Positions 6,701 through 10,638 are shown, numbered from the stretch's first letter. The stretch is DNA of 11,039 bases from Baffinella frigidus (GCA_026770585.1 MU646307.1:907184-918222), one strand, 5' to 3'. Notes: a model not told the origin generated them from the sequence alone. Translations and numbers: made by a program.

Positions 6701-9198
6701 CACCAGAAAATCCTCAAAGTTAATTGCCGCAAGGCAAGTTGACTTTTGGTGAGAGGTTGGCGGCCCACCGTGTGGCGTGTGCTCCACCTCTCCGAGACGT
6801 ACGTTGCTGCACGCGCTCCCCTGCACGGTCGCACACTCACCACCGCAGCCTAAACCGTACCGTGAACCCCACACCCCACACCGGAGGATTGACGAGGCGC
6901 GGTGCGTGTGTTTGCCGCAGGTTCGTGCGCGTCACCCGCGCACACTCACCGATGCGGCCTAAACCGTACCATAAACCCGGAGGATTGACGATGCGCGGTG
7001 TGGGTGCAGGTTCGCGCGCTCGAGGGCCTCTGCAGGGCGCGCGACGCCACGCCCACCTTACCCATCAGCTTAACTACCTACCAGCTACCCGCGCACACTC
7101 ACCGTTGCGGCCTGAACCGTACCATAAACCCGGAGGATTGACGAGGCGCGGTGTGGGTGGTGCAGGTTCGCGCGGGTGACGAGGGCGACGCGCGTGCTCG
7201 AGGGGCTCCGCAGGGCGCGCGACGCCAAGCCCTTCCGCGTCACGCGCGTCGTCGGCAAGGTCGTGGTGCACACGCGCCGCCTGTTCTCGGCGTGCGGGGG
7301 GGCGCGCCGCGCGCTCGTCCTTGTCAAGGTGTGCACCATCCCTGAATTAACCCCTGGAATGAACCGTATGAGCTTGAACCCTCACATCTTGAACCCTCAA
7401 ACACTAAACACTAAACACTATACCCTAAACCCTAAACACTAGACCCTATACCCTAAACCCTAAACCCTAAACCCTAAACCCTAAACCCTAAACCCTAAAC
7501 CCTAAACCCTAAACCCCAAACCCAACCCAGGGGGCGCGGCATCTCCTCTCGATCCGCACTCGATCCGCACGAATCTCACATTTGGTTTCTCGGTGTAAAA
7601 AAACGCAACGTTTCACGAAAACCCTCGTGAAACCCTAGACCTTTCGGTATCCGGGTGCGGAAACACTCAACACTACACACTCCACTTAACCCTAAACCCT
7701 GAACCCTCACCCAGGGGGCCCGGCACCTCCTCTCGATCCGCACAGCGCTCAACTCGTGGCGCACGCTGCAGCGCCCGCACGCTCTGAGATCGCATATCCC
7801 TTACGTGGCCAGTAGGCGCATACCGTAGAGCCCTAGGACCTGCCCAGGGTGAGTTAGGGCGAATATCCACCCTAGGGCGAATATCCACCCTATGGCCACT
7901 TACGGGATACGTTTTATTGACGCGAAACCAGGCGCTGCAGTCTGAGATTGACCCTCAACCCTGAAACCTCACCCAGGGGGCGCGGCACCTCCTCTCGATC
8001 CGCACGGCGCTCACCTCGTGGCGCACGCTGCAGCGCCTTGGGGTCATCAACACGTTGGTCACTCTCAGGCAGAGCGCGCCGTTTGCTGTCAGCACGGTAA
8101 ACCCCCACCCCACGCTTCCCCACTTGTCCCACCCCACCCCACCCCACGTGCACCCCTTTTCCTGAACCTCGAATCCTGAACTCTGAACCTCGAAGCCTGA
8201 ACCCTGAAGCCTTATCCTGAACTTGGAATCCTGAAGCCTGAGCCCTGAACCCCGAACGCCTGGATGCTGTTTCTGCTGTCAGCACGGTCCTACCCCACCC
8301 CACTGGATGGAATCCACTGTTGCTTCTTAAGTTAACAGAGGTTCCACTTTTGCTTTGAGACGTTCCACTCTCGACTTTTGGGTTGCAATCCGTGGGACGT
8401 AGTCTGAGGTCCATCTACTGGAAGGATCGTCGTGTTAGCCTGGTGTGAGGCCTACGGCTTTCTGCCCCTGAGGCAGGGGAGGGGGGCTGCAGTGGCATCG
8501 CGTTTATTGATGGCATAGAACGCCCGCAGAAACCTCAGACTCAATCCAGGGAAAGGCGCGCGCGTGGGCTGAAGAGGTGTCGTGCGGACACGCGCGCAAT
8601 TTGACCAGTTCTTTTTTCCCAGGTGCTGGCCTCGGTCTCCCGGTGGCGAGAAAGACAGGAGCGGAATTTGACCAGTTTCTTTTTTTCAGGTGCTCGCCTC
8701 GGTGTCTCGGTGGCGAGAAGCGCGCCTGCTCCTCTCGCCAGCCCTCCGAAAAAAGCTCGTCTCATTCGAAATTTGACCAGCTTCTTTTCCCCCGAAATCT
8801 GACCAGTTCCAAAATTTGACCAGTTTCTTGAGCGAAATTTGACCAATTTCTTTTTTCCCCAGGTGCTCGCCTCGGTCTCCCGGTGGCGAGAAGCGCGCCT
8901 GCTCCTCTCGCCAGCCCTCCGGAAAAAGCTGGTCTCGTTCCTCCCCGCGTCGCTCCAGCCGCGCATCCAGGCATGGCTGTTCCCGGAAGGCTGGATCGGG
9001 GGGGATGATGAGGAGGGGGAGGAGGATGTGGGGGGGCGGAGGAGACCGTCGGAGCCTACCGCGATGACCCTGAAGCCTCAGAACCTGTACTTTATCCCGG
9101 AGCTGACTCCGACGCGGCGGTCGCTGTCGACGGACATCGACCGAGCTGGGGTGCAGGCCGTGTCGAGGATCGAAGGGGGTAAGGACGCAAGGTTATGA
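2858..9198 (+). CDS. Six-exon voltage-sensor-domain protein, HCN/CNG/EAG channel family, no visible pore
   Basis: The proposed coding sequence joins 2858-3733, 4632-4747, 5868-5966, 7166-7328, 7977-8096 and 8863-9198, giving 1710 nt and 569 residues. All introns are GT-AG and every junction is in frame. The protein has a ~240-residue low-complexity N-terminus rich in Pro, Ser, Asp and Arg. S1 follows at ~245-262, then S2 with FFFMADIF and RTAYFDEKGHLVTD (~295-321), S3 NWLVCDIFCALPLELL (332-347), and an S4 candidate at 365-382. These match the S2-S4 signature of hyperpolarisation-activated, cyclic-nucleotide-gated and EAG K+ channels: an aromatic plus Asp in S2, an Asp in S3, then LPL. Family members normally continue with S5, pore, S6, C-linker and a cyclic-nucleotide-binding domain. 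None is visible here, except that LSPALRKKLVSFLP (~474-487) faintly recalls a C-linker. It could be a pore-less voltage sensor, a decaying channel gene, or a gene with exons I failed to find. Membrane location is inferred. Confidence 0.7.
3734..4631 (+). other. Intron 1, with a degenerate copy of exon 2
   Basis: The intron runs GTGCCC to TTTCCAG (898 bp, phase 0). It holds long G runs near 3787-3830, then unassigned sequence to about 4460. A CCCTAAC-type heptad tract at 4466-4509 leads straight into an AG at 4512-4513. A partial exon 2 copy follows (separate entry), and then the true acceptor. The 3920-4460 stretch shows only weak fragments of the flank repeats, such as CCTAGGGTTTCCTACC near 4170. 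Confidence 0.6.
4514..4548 (+). pseudogene. Shadow exon 2a: acceptor plus deleted exon 2 copy
   Basis: After CGCAG, the first five bases GTGCT match exon 2, then the match jumps to the RTAYFDEK part. In the appropriate frame it reads ARTAFYDEKRA, compared with LRTAYFDEKGH in the real exon. The internal deletion removes the S2 helix, and the copy ends before the exon's donor. A nearby duplication of ~30 bp (TTGTTCGTGGAA...GTTGACT, about 4549-4600) shows further local slippage. Confidence 0.7.
4632..4747 (+). CDS. Exon 2: S2 and S2-S3 linker
   Basis: The exon encodes residues 293-330 plus two bases of codon 331. It starts after TTTCCAG with VLLEFFFMADIFVKLRTAYF, the S2 helix with Asp302 and the charge-transfer-type aromatics. 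DEKGHLVTDKWRMARKY follows. The FRTGY/RTAYFDEKG-LVTD--KIA-RY pattern is highly characteristic of HCN/CNG/EAG channels and is the strongest family evidence in the window. The donor CCAC|GTACGC leaves phase 2, which matches the acceptor of exon 3 exactly. Confidence 0.87.
4758..4910. repeat. CCCTACA minisatellite (~17 heptads)
   Basis: Sixteen perfect CCCTACA units and one CCCTGCA unit run without interruption at 4758-4876, then decay into CCCCTGCA / CCCTGCA units to about 4910. The unit is one base different from the telomere heptad CCCTAAA. Open frames across it read as THPTPY repeats and are not genes. Confidence 0.95.
4971..5048 (+). pseudogene. Shadow exon 2b: 5'-truncated exon 2 copy with donor
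   Basis: The copy starts at TTCGTGAAG, without an acceptor or the S2 helix, and preserves ...KLWTAYLDEKGHLVT... A 5-bp deletion shifts the frame before ACACGCAAATACGCCAC|GTATGC, so the donor end is retained. It is preceded by three GGGGTTA-type units. It cannot substitute for exon 2. Confidence 0.8.
5058..5205. repeat. CCCTACA / CACCCCTA minisatellite
   Basis: Four CCCTACA-type units pass into an 8-bp CACCCCTA-type array with variants (GCACCCCT, TACACGCC). Part of it (from 5087) is duplicated at 6408. Confidence 0.9.
5087..5271 (+). repeat. Segmental duplication, copy 1
   Basis: The unit runs from GCCCGTGCACCCCTGC through the CACCCCTA array and CCCCGTGTAGAACGGCC to TTTGGGCTCAC. It recurs at 6408-6528 with near identity outside the array. 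This copy carries more array units (185 against 121 bp). Confidence 0.85.
5236..5548. mobile_element. Composite inverted-repeat element
   Basis: The outer arms 5236-5259 and 5525-5548 are imperfect inverted copies around CTAGCTCTG(T/C)CTCA. The inner arms 5341-5386 and 5462-5505 are inverted over about 43 bp (TATCAAC, then CCACCAACCCTCACGG, then GGGACCAAATCG). The inner arms resemble the termini of the element at 341-478 (CCACCAGCCCTC and GACCAAATCGAG), so the two probably belong to one family. There is no coding capacity. Confidence 0.7.
5651..5770. repeat. Fold-back element centred on a perfect palindrome
   Basis: The arms of about 55 bp are inverted copies with mismatches: GGTGGC...AATAGTGC...TCGATTTACCTTG pairs with CAAGGTAGAATCGA...GCACTATT...GCCAC. 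The centre, 5703-5718, is the perfect palindrome GGGTCGGATCCGACCC. It lies about 100 bp upstream of exon 3. Confidence 0.8.
5831..5862. repeat. CCCGAAA heptad tract abutting exon 3
   Basis: Units CACGAAA, CACGAAA, CCCGAAA and CCCGAAA run directly into GCAG at the exon 3 acceptor. The same variant reappears in intron 3 at 6215-6310. Confidence 0.8.
5868..5966 (+). CDS. Exon 3: S3 and S3-S4 linker
   Basis: One base completes codon 331 (Thr), then residues 332-363 and two bases of codon 364 follow. NWLVCDIFCALPLELL matches S3 of HCN/CNG/EAG channels (W, then the conserved Asp at 337, then LPL). DMTPDPVLVNRRLANH forms a short linker. The phase-2 entry joins ARKYA to T-NWLV, exactly the spacing expected between the S2-S3 linker and S3. 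The donor CACTG|GTGACG is weak; without splicing the frame stops immediately (TGG TGA). Confidence 0.85.
5988..6143. repeat. (GA)n / (TG)n / poly-G microsatellite
   Basis: Interrupted GA and GAGC units run at 5998-6050 and 6064-6103. A TG block lies at about 6052-6063. G runs of up to about 14 lie at 6107-6135, broken by CACGCGC, and GAGAGAGA leads into shadow exon 3b. The + (transcribed sense) strand is almost pure purine. Confidence 0.9.
6144..6202 (+). pseudogene. Shadow exon 3b: 5'-truncated exon 3 copy with donor
   Basis: The copy begins at ELLDM, reads ELLDMTSDPVLVNRRLANHW in an intact frame, and ends in CACTG|GTGCGC. Compared with exon 3 it lacks the acceptor and the S3 helix, whose place is taken by GA repeats. 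It differs by one residue (Ser for Pro) and a few silent changes. Silent changes in an open frame hint at past selection or a recent origin. Confidence 0.85.
6215..6310. repeat. CCCGAAA / CCCGAGA heptad tract
   Basis: Degenerate 7-bp units (CCCGAAA, CCTGAGA, CCCGAGA, CCCGGAA) keep the telomere-like period. Open frames across it read as NPKPETR repeats and are not genes. Confidence 0.85.
6408..6528 (+). repeat. Segmental duplication, copy 2, with 25-bp flanking direct repeats
   Basis: The copy matches 5087-5271 but has a contracted CACCCCTA array. It is bracketed by two 25-bp direct repeats at 6385-6409 and 6531-6555 (CGCGCGCGAGTTTCG, then C or T, then GTGGCAAGC; one mismatch), which are absent around copy 1. 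This looks like an insertion event that duplicated its target. Confidence 0.8.
6556..6820. other. Unassigned part of intron 3
   Basis: No repeat or coding homology is recognised. Short open frames on both strands look incidental. Confidence 0.4.
6921..6943 (+). pseudogene. Shadow exon 4a
   Basis: After TTTGCCGCAG, GTTCGTGCGCGTCACCCG parallels the exon 4 start GTTCGCGCGGGTGACGAGG, then the match breaks off. It is the first of three tandem units that each contain CACACTCACC, AAACCGTACC, CGGAGGATTGACGA and an acceptor. Confidence 0.6.
7010..7054 (+). pseudogene. Shadow exon 4b
   Basis: After GGGTGCAG the copy matches exon 4 for about 45 bp but lacks 22 internal bases, apparently lost between GCGCG microrepeats, which shifts the frame. 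It ends at GACGCCACGCCC and is followed by the next tandem unit. Confidence 0.75.
7166..7328 (+). CDS. Exon 4: S4-like basic helix
   Basis: One base completes Trp364, then residues 365-418 follow. FARVTRATRVLEGLRRAR places Arg at 367, 370, 373, 379 and 382, with Glu at 376, so every third position is charged, as in S4 voltage sensors. The rest (KPFRVTRVVGKVVVHTRRLF...) remains Arg-rich and moderately hydrophobic. It is less hydrophobic than a textbook S4, so the assignment rests on the Arg spacing and the position after S3. The acceptor GTGCAG and donor GTCAAG|GTGTGC keep phases 2 and 0. Confidence 0.75.
7451..7513. repeat. Intronic perfect CCCTAAA array (9 units)
   Basis: Nine uninterrupted CCCTAAA units lie inside intron 4 in the same orientation as the terminal repeat. 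They are flanked by variant units on both sides (CACTAAA before, CCCCAAA after). This is longer and purer than the array at the window edge. Confidence 0.95.
7531..7572 (+). pseudogene. Shadow exon 5a
   Basis: The copy follows CAACCCAG and reads GARHLLSIRT, as exon 5 does. It then duplicates CTCGATCCGCAC and diverges. The telomere tract runs right up to its acceptor. Confidence 0.75.
7715..7775 (+). pseudogene. Shadow exon 5b
   Basis: The copy follows CTCACCCAG and matches the first 61 bases of exon 5 closely (GARHLLSIRTALNSWRTLQR), then loses similarity about 20 bp before the element at 7795-7909. It keeps an acceptor but no donor. Confidence 0.85.
7795..7909. mobile_element. MITE-like element, TATCCCTTA family, copy 1
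   Basis: Terminal inverted repeats TATCCCTTACGTGGCC (7795-7810) and GGCCACTTACGGGATA (7894-7909) have two mismatches in 16. The core AGCCCTAGGACCTGCC plus GTTAGGGCGAATAT is shared with 10536-10638. A block TAGGGCGAATATCCACCC is tandemly doubled here. The element is non-coding. Confidence 0.8.
7977..8096 (+). CDS. Exon 5: region after S4
   Basis: The exon encodes residues 419-458 in phase 0 at both ends: GARHLLSIRTALTSWRTLQR, then LGVINTLVTLRQSAPFAVST. Neither segment resembles an S5, pore helix or selectivity filter. The second half is mildly hydrophobic and could be amphipathic. The acceptor is CTCACCCAG and the donor ACG|GTAAAC is the best of the five. Support comes from frame consistency, GC-rich codon use and the existence of two partial copies sharing the same acceptor boundary. 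Confidence 0.65.
8160..8255. repeat. CCTGAAC-type degenerate heptads
   Basis: Units such as CCTGAAC, CTCGAAT, CCTGAAG and CCTTGAA-like variants keep an approximate 7-8 bp period and C-rich sense orientation. Confidence 0.7.
8623..8652 (+). pseudogene. Shadow exon 6a
   Basis: After TTTTTTCCCAG, 30 bases match the exon 6 start (VLASVSRWRE). The copy then breaks off into the next AATTTGACCAG unit. Confidence 0.85.
8690..8768 (+). pseudogene. Shadow exon 6b
   Basis: After TTTTTTTCAG, 79 bases match exon 6 closely (VLASVSRWREARLLLSPALR, then KKLVS). The copy ends at CTCATTCG and is followed by AAATTTGACCAG. The frame is intact through the matched part. Confidence 0.85.
8863..9198 (+). CDS. Exon 6: C-terminus
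   Basis: The exon encodes residues 459-569 in phase 0. VLASVSRWREARLLLSPALR, then KKLVSFLPASLQPRIQAWLF, is helical and basic; LSPALRKKLVSFLP loosely resembles the C-linker of HCN/CNG channels (pattern LPxxLRxxL). An acidic stretch (GGDDEEGEEDVGG) and a Ser/Thr/Pro-rich tail with YFIPELTPTRR follow. The stop TGA at 9196-9198 falls inside a strong inverted repeat, and a good donor (GGG|GTAAGG) lies just before it, so the natural end or a further downstream exon is uncertain. No cyclic-nucleotide-binding domain follows. Confidence 0.7.
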   Translation: MLASVSRWREARLLLSPALRKKLVSFLPASLQPRIQAWLFPEGWIGGDDEEGEEDVGGRRRPSEPTAMTLKPQNLYFIPELTPTRRSLSTDIDRAGVQAVSRIEGGKDARL

Positions 9199-9253
9199 GG
9201 ACGCCTGGGTAGATCTACGTGGGCGTCCTCATAACCTTGCGTGCTTATGCCCC
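9173..9253. repeat. Strong hairpin spanning the stop codon
   Basis: ACGCAAGGTTATGAGGACGC plus C (9185-9205) and its exact reverse complement (9222-9242) form a 21-bp perfect stem. The symmetry continues outward with mismatches (AGGGGGTAAGG and GCTTATGCCCCT). GTAGATCTAC in the loop is itself palindromic. It may act on 3'-end formation or be an inserted fold-back element that supplied the stop. Confidence 0.85.
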
Positions 9254-9322
9254 TTGTATGCTAGATACCCACAGAGCTGTGGTGAAGGCCGTTCCGCGCC
9301 GACCGTACGGGGGAGGCCGAGG
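9254..9322. other. Short 3' flank, nothing recognised
   Basis: No repeat or coding signal is visible. Any 3' UTR would run through here; an AATAAA lies further on at 9441-9446 but is not strongly supported as a polyadenylation signal. Confidence 0.35.
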
Positions 9323-9522
9323 ATAGTGGACGTGACTGAGTGGACGTGACCTGTGTAAAGTCACTGCGGGATCCTACATGGGGTAATATCCCCAGAAGGA
9401 TTCGGTCCGCGAGGGAACGATGGCAACTTTAAATAAGATTAATAAAAAATGAATTAACCCACGCGAAGCAGCCTTGGTGGGGGTGCGTGCATGACGGCGT
9501 CTTGAAGCCGAGCCTACGGACA

Positions 9523-9523
9523 G

Positions 9524-9566
<43 letters not shown>
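9523..9566. repeat. (CT)n microsatellite
   Basis: About 21 CT units run without interruption inside the fold-back element. Confidence 0.95.
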
Positions 9567-9569
<3 letters not shown>

Positions 9570-9599
9570 CGCTGGAAAACCTATGCGATCCTTCTGCAC

Positions 9600-9716
9600 C
9601 GGGGGGCCTGGTGTGATCCGAAAGGAAGCATGGCCTTTTCTGCAGGATAAGTTCCGGTGTCCGCCTATGGTGAAAGTTAAACGAACCTAAAGGACCTACA
9701 GGACCTACAGGTCCTC
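9600..9716 (-). repeat. R1 copy C (inverted)
   Basis: Read on the minus strand it gives the R1 block order (GGTCCTTTAGGTTCG, AGGCGGACACCGGAAC, GGCCATGCTTCCTTTCGGAT). CCTACAGGACCTACAGGTCC adds a short doubling at its outer end. Confidence 0.75.
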
Positions 9717-9819
9717 AAAGTCGTGGACCGCACCCTCTTGCCACGCTCGAAGAACCTAAAGGACCTGAAGGAACTCAAAGATGTGGATGATCACCTGGGG
9801 TCCATCCACCAAGGAAACT

Positions 9820-9930
9820 TTAGGTCCTTTAGGTTCTTCGAGCTCCCAACATAGGCGGACACCGGAATTTGTTCTTTAGAAAGGCCATGCTTCCTTTCGG
9901 ATCACATCAAGCCCCCCTGTACCAGGGTGC
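9820..9930 (+). repeat. R1 copy D
   Basis: This is a complete uninterrupted R1 copy, with CTTTCGGATCACATCAAGCC intact at the site where copy A is interrupted. A GC-rich tail (CCCCCTGTACCAGGGTGCC) follows. Confidence 0.8.
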
Positions 9931-10090
9931 CTTGGACGAGTGCTCTGGGGATAGTACCCCGTGTAGGATGACCGGAGTGACTTTACACAGTCACGTCCAC
10001 TATATGGAGATATAAAGCGCAGAGGATCGCGGCACTCACACTTCTCCGGCTCGTGCGGTGGTCCATGCCCGAAATCGTTTCCACAAGTTC

Positions 10091-10184
10091 TTTAGGTCCG
10101 TTAGGTTCTTCGAGCTCCCAACAGAGGCGGACACCGGAACTGGTTCTGTAGAAAGGCCATGCTTCCTTTCGGATCACATCAAGT
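10091..10184 (+). repeat. R1 copy E
   Basis: A second complete R1 copy, very similar to copy D through GGATCACATCAAG and then diverging. It lies just before the first element of the CTCATAAG family. Confidence 0.8.
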
Positions 10185-10195
10185 TGCGGCAACAT

Positions 10196-10292
10196 GCTCA
10201 TGAGGAGCCGCGCCCCCCTAGGACCACCGCAGGGCATTTCTGTAGGCCTGCTGTAGGGTCCCAGGGGGGTGAGCCTGATTATGAGCGAGGTA
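10196..10292. mobile_element. CTCATAAG-family element, copy 1
   Basis: The copy has GCTCATGAGGAGCCGCGCC at the left, a CCCCCCTAGGACCACC / GGGTCCCAGGGGGG inner pair, and GATTATGAGCGAGGTA at the right. Its right end forms a 15-bp perfect hairpin (TGAGCGAGGTACCCC) with the left end of the next copy. Confidence 0.7.
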
Positions 10293-10302
10293 CCCCGGTA
10301 CA

Positions 10303-10412
10303 GGGGTACCTCGCTCATAAGAAACCGCCCCCCCCCCTAGGACCACCGTAAGACCCTGGGCATGGTCTTACTGTAGGGTCCCAGGGGGGTGAGCCTGATT
10401 ATGAGCAAGGTA
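10303..10412. mobile_element. CTCATAAG-family element, copy 2
   Basis: The left end is TACCTCGCTCATAAGAAACC. The inner arms GTAAGACC / GGTCTTAC flank a short loop. The right end TGAGCCTGATTATGAGC is diverged relative to the left. The tandem arrangement with copy 1 shares the same right-end variant. Confidence 0.75.
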
Positions 10413-10535
10413 CTCCGGTATGCTGCACGGGCACCGCATCTCGAGGCGTGAGACATTTTCAGACCTTTTGTATTTTTAATAAAATCAGGCGGCTACTCTA
10501 GCCACCCGCAGCTGCGCCAGTCCAGCTGAACGCCC
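10413..10535. other. Short unassigned spacer
   Basis: The spacer contains TTTTTAATAAAATC (AATAAA at 10478-10483) and a small hairpin GGCTACTCTAGCC at about 10491. Nothing else is recognised. Confidence 0.4.
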
Positions 10536-10638
10536 TATCCCTTAAGTTGCGAGTAGGCTCCTACGCCCTACGGTAGGGCCCTAGGACCTGCCTAGGGCGG
10601 GTTAGGGCGAATATTCGCCCGTCCGCCACTTAAGGATA
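10536..10638. mobile_element. MITE-like element, TATCCCTTA family, copy 2
   Basis: TATCCCTTAAGTTGCG at the left and CGCCACTTAAGGATA at the right are imperfect inverted repeats. The core GGGCCCTAGGACCTGCC and GTTAGGGCGAATATTC matches the intronic copy at 7795-7909. Confidence 0.8.

Larger units (their letters stand above)
5967..7165 (+). other. Intron 3, with GA tract, shadow exons and segmental duplication
   Basis: The intron runs GTGACG to GTGCAG (1199 bp, phase 2). It contains a purine microsatellite (5988-6143), shadow exon 3b (6144-6202), a CCCGAAA/CCCGAGA tract (6215-6310), segmental duplication copy 2 (6408-6528), unassigned sequence at 6556-6820, and three tandem copies of the intron end plus exon 4 start (6828-7165). 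Confidence 0.7.
7329..7976 (+). other. Intron 4, with perfect telomere tract, two shadow exons and a MITE
   Basis: The intron runs GTGTGC to ACCCAG (648 bp, phase 0). It contains degenerate heptads from about 7375, a perfect CCCTAAA tract (7451-7513), shadow exon 5a (7531-7572), unassigned sequence, shadow exon 5b (7715-7775), an inverted-repeat element (7795-7909), and a short CCCTCAA/CCCTGAA tract into the acceptor. Confidence 0.7.
8097..8862 (+). other. Intron 5, with heptads and two exon 6 shadows
   Basis: The intron runs GTAAAC to TTTTTCCCCAG (766 bp, phase 0). It contains CCCCA-type repeats (8101-8150), degenerate CCTGAAC/CCTCGAA heptads (8160-8255), unassigned sequence at 8256-8590, and a block of AATTTGACCAGTTTCTTTTTT units (8598-8860), two of which lead into partial exon 6 copies. 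Confidence 0.65.
9323..10004. mobile_element. ~680-bp nested fold-back element
   Basis: The outer arms are 9323-9396 (TAGTGGACGTGACTG ... TGTGTAAAGTCACT ... CCTACA ... GGGGTAATATCCCCAG) and 9944-10004 (the inverted counterpart). The left arm has a tandem doubling of AGTGGACGTGAC. Inside, R1 copy C (9600-9716, inverted) faces R1 copy D (9820-9930, direct), and AAGAACCTAAAGGACCT near 9750 pairs with the start of copy D. A CT microsatellite occupies about 9523-9566. No transposase is encoded. Confidence 0.7.

Noticed and set aside
7576-8414. Minus-strand frames across intron 4, exon 5 and intron 5
   Set aside because: They read through repeats and the antisense of exon 5 and its shadows. Similarity between them reflects the duplicated exon, not a minus-strand gene family.
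9441-9446. AATAAA polyadenylation signal
   Set aside because: Position is plausible, but it lies inside a fold-back element in A-rich sequence, and use of AATAAA is uncertain in algae.
9983-10318. Minus-strand 111-codon frame with VPLYRGTSLIIR
   Set aside because: It overlaps inverted-repeat elements present in three copies, and the similar minus-strand frame at 10755-10970 arises from copy 3. It is a repeat shadow, not a gene.
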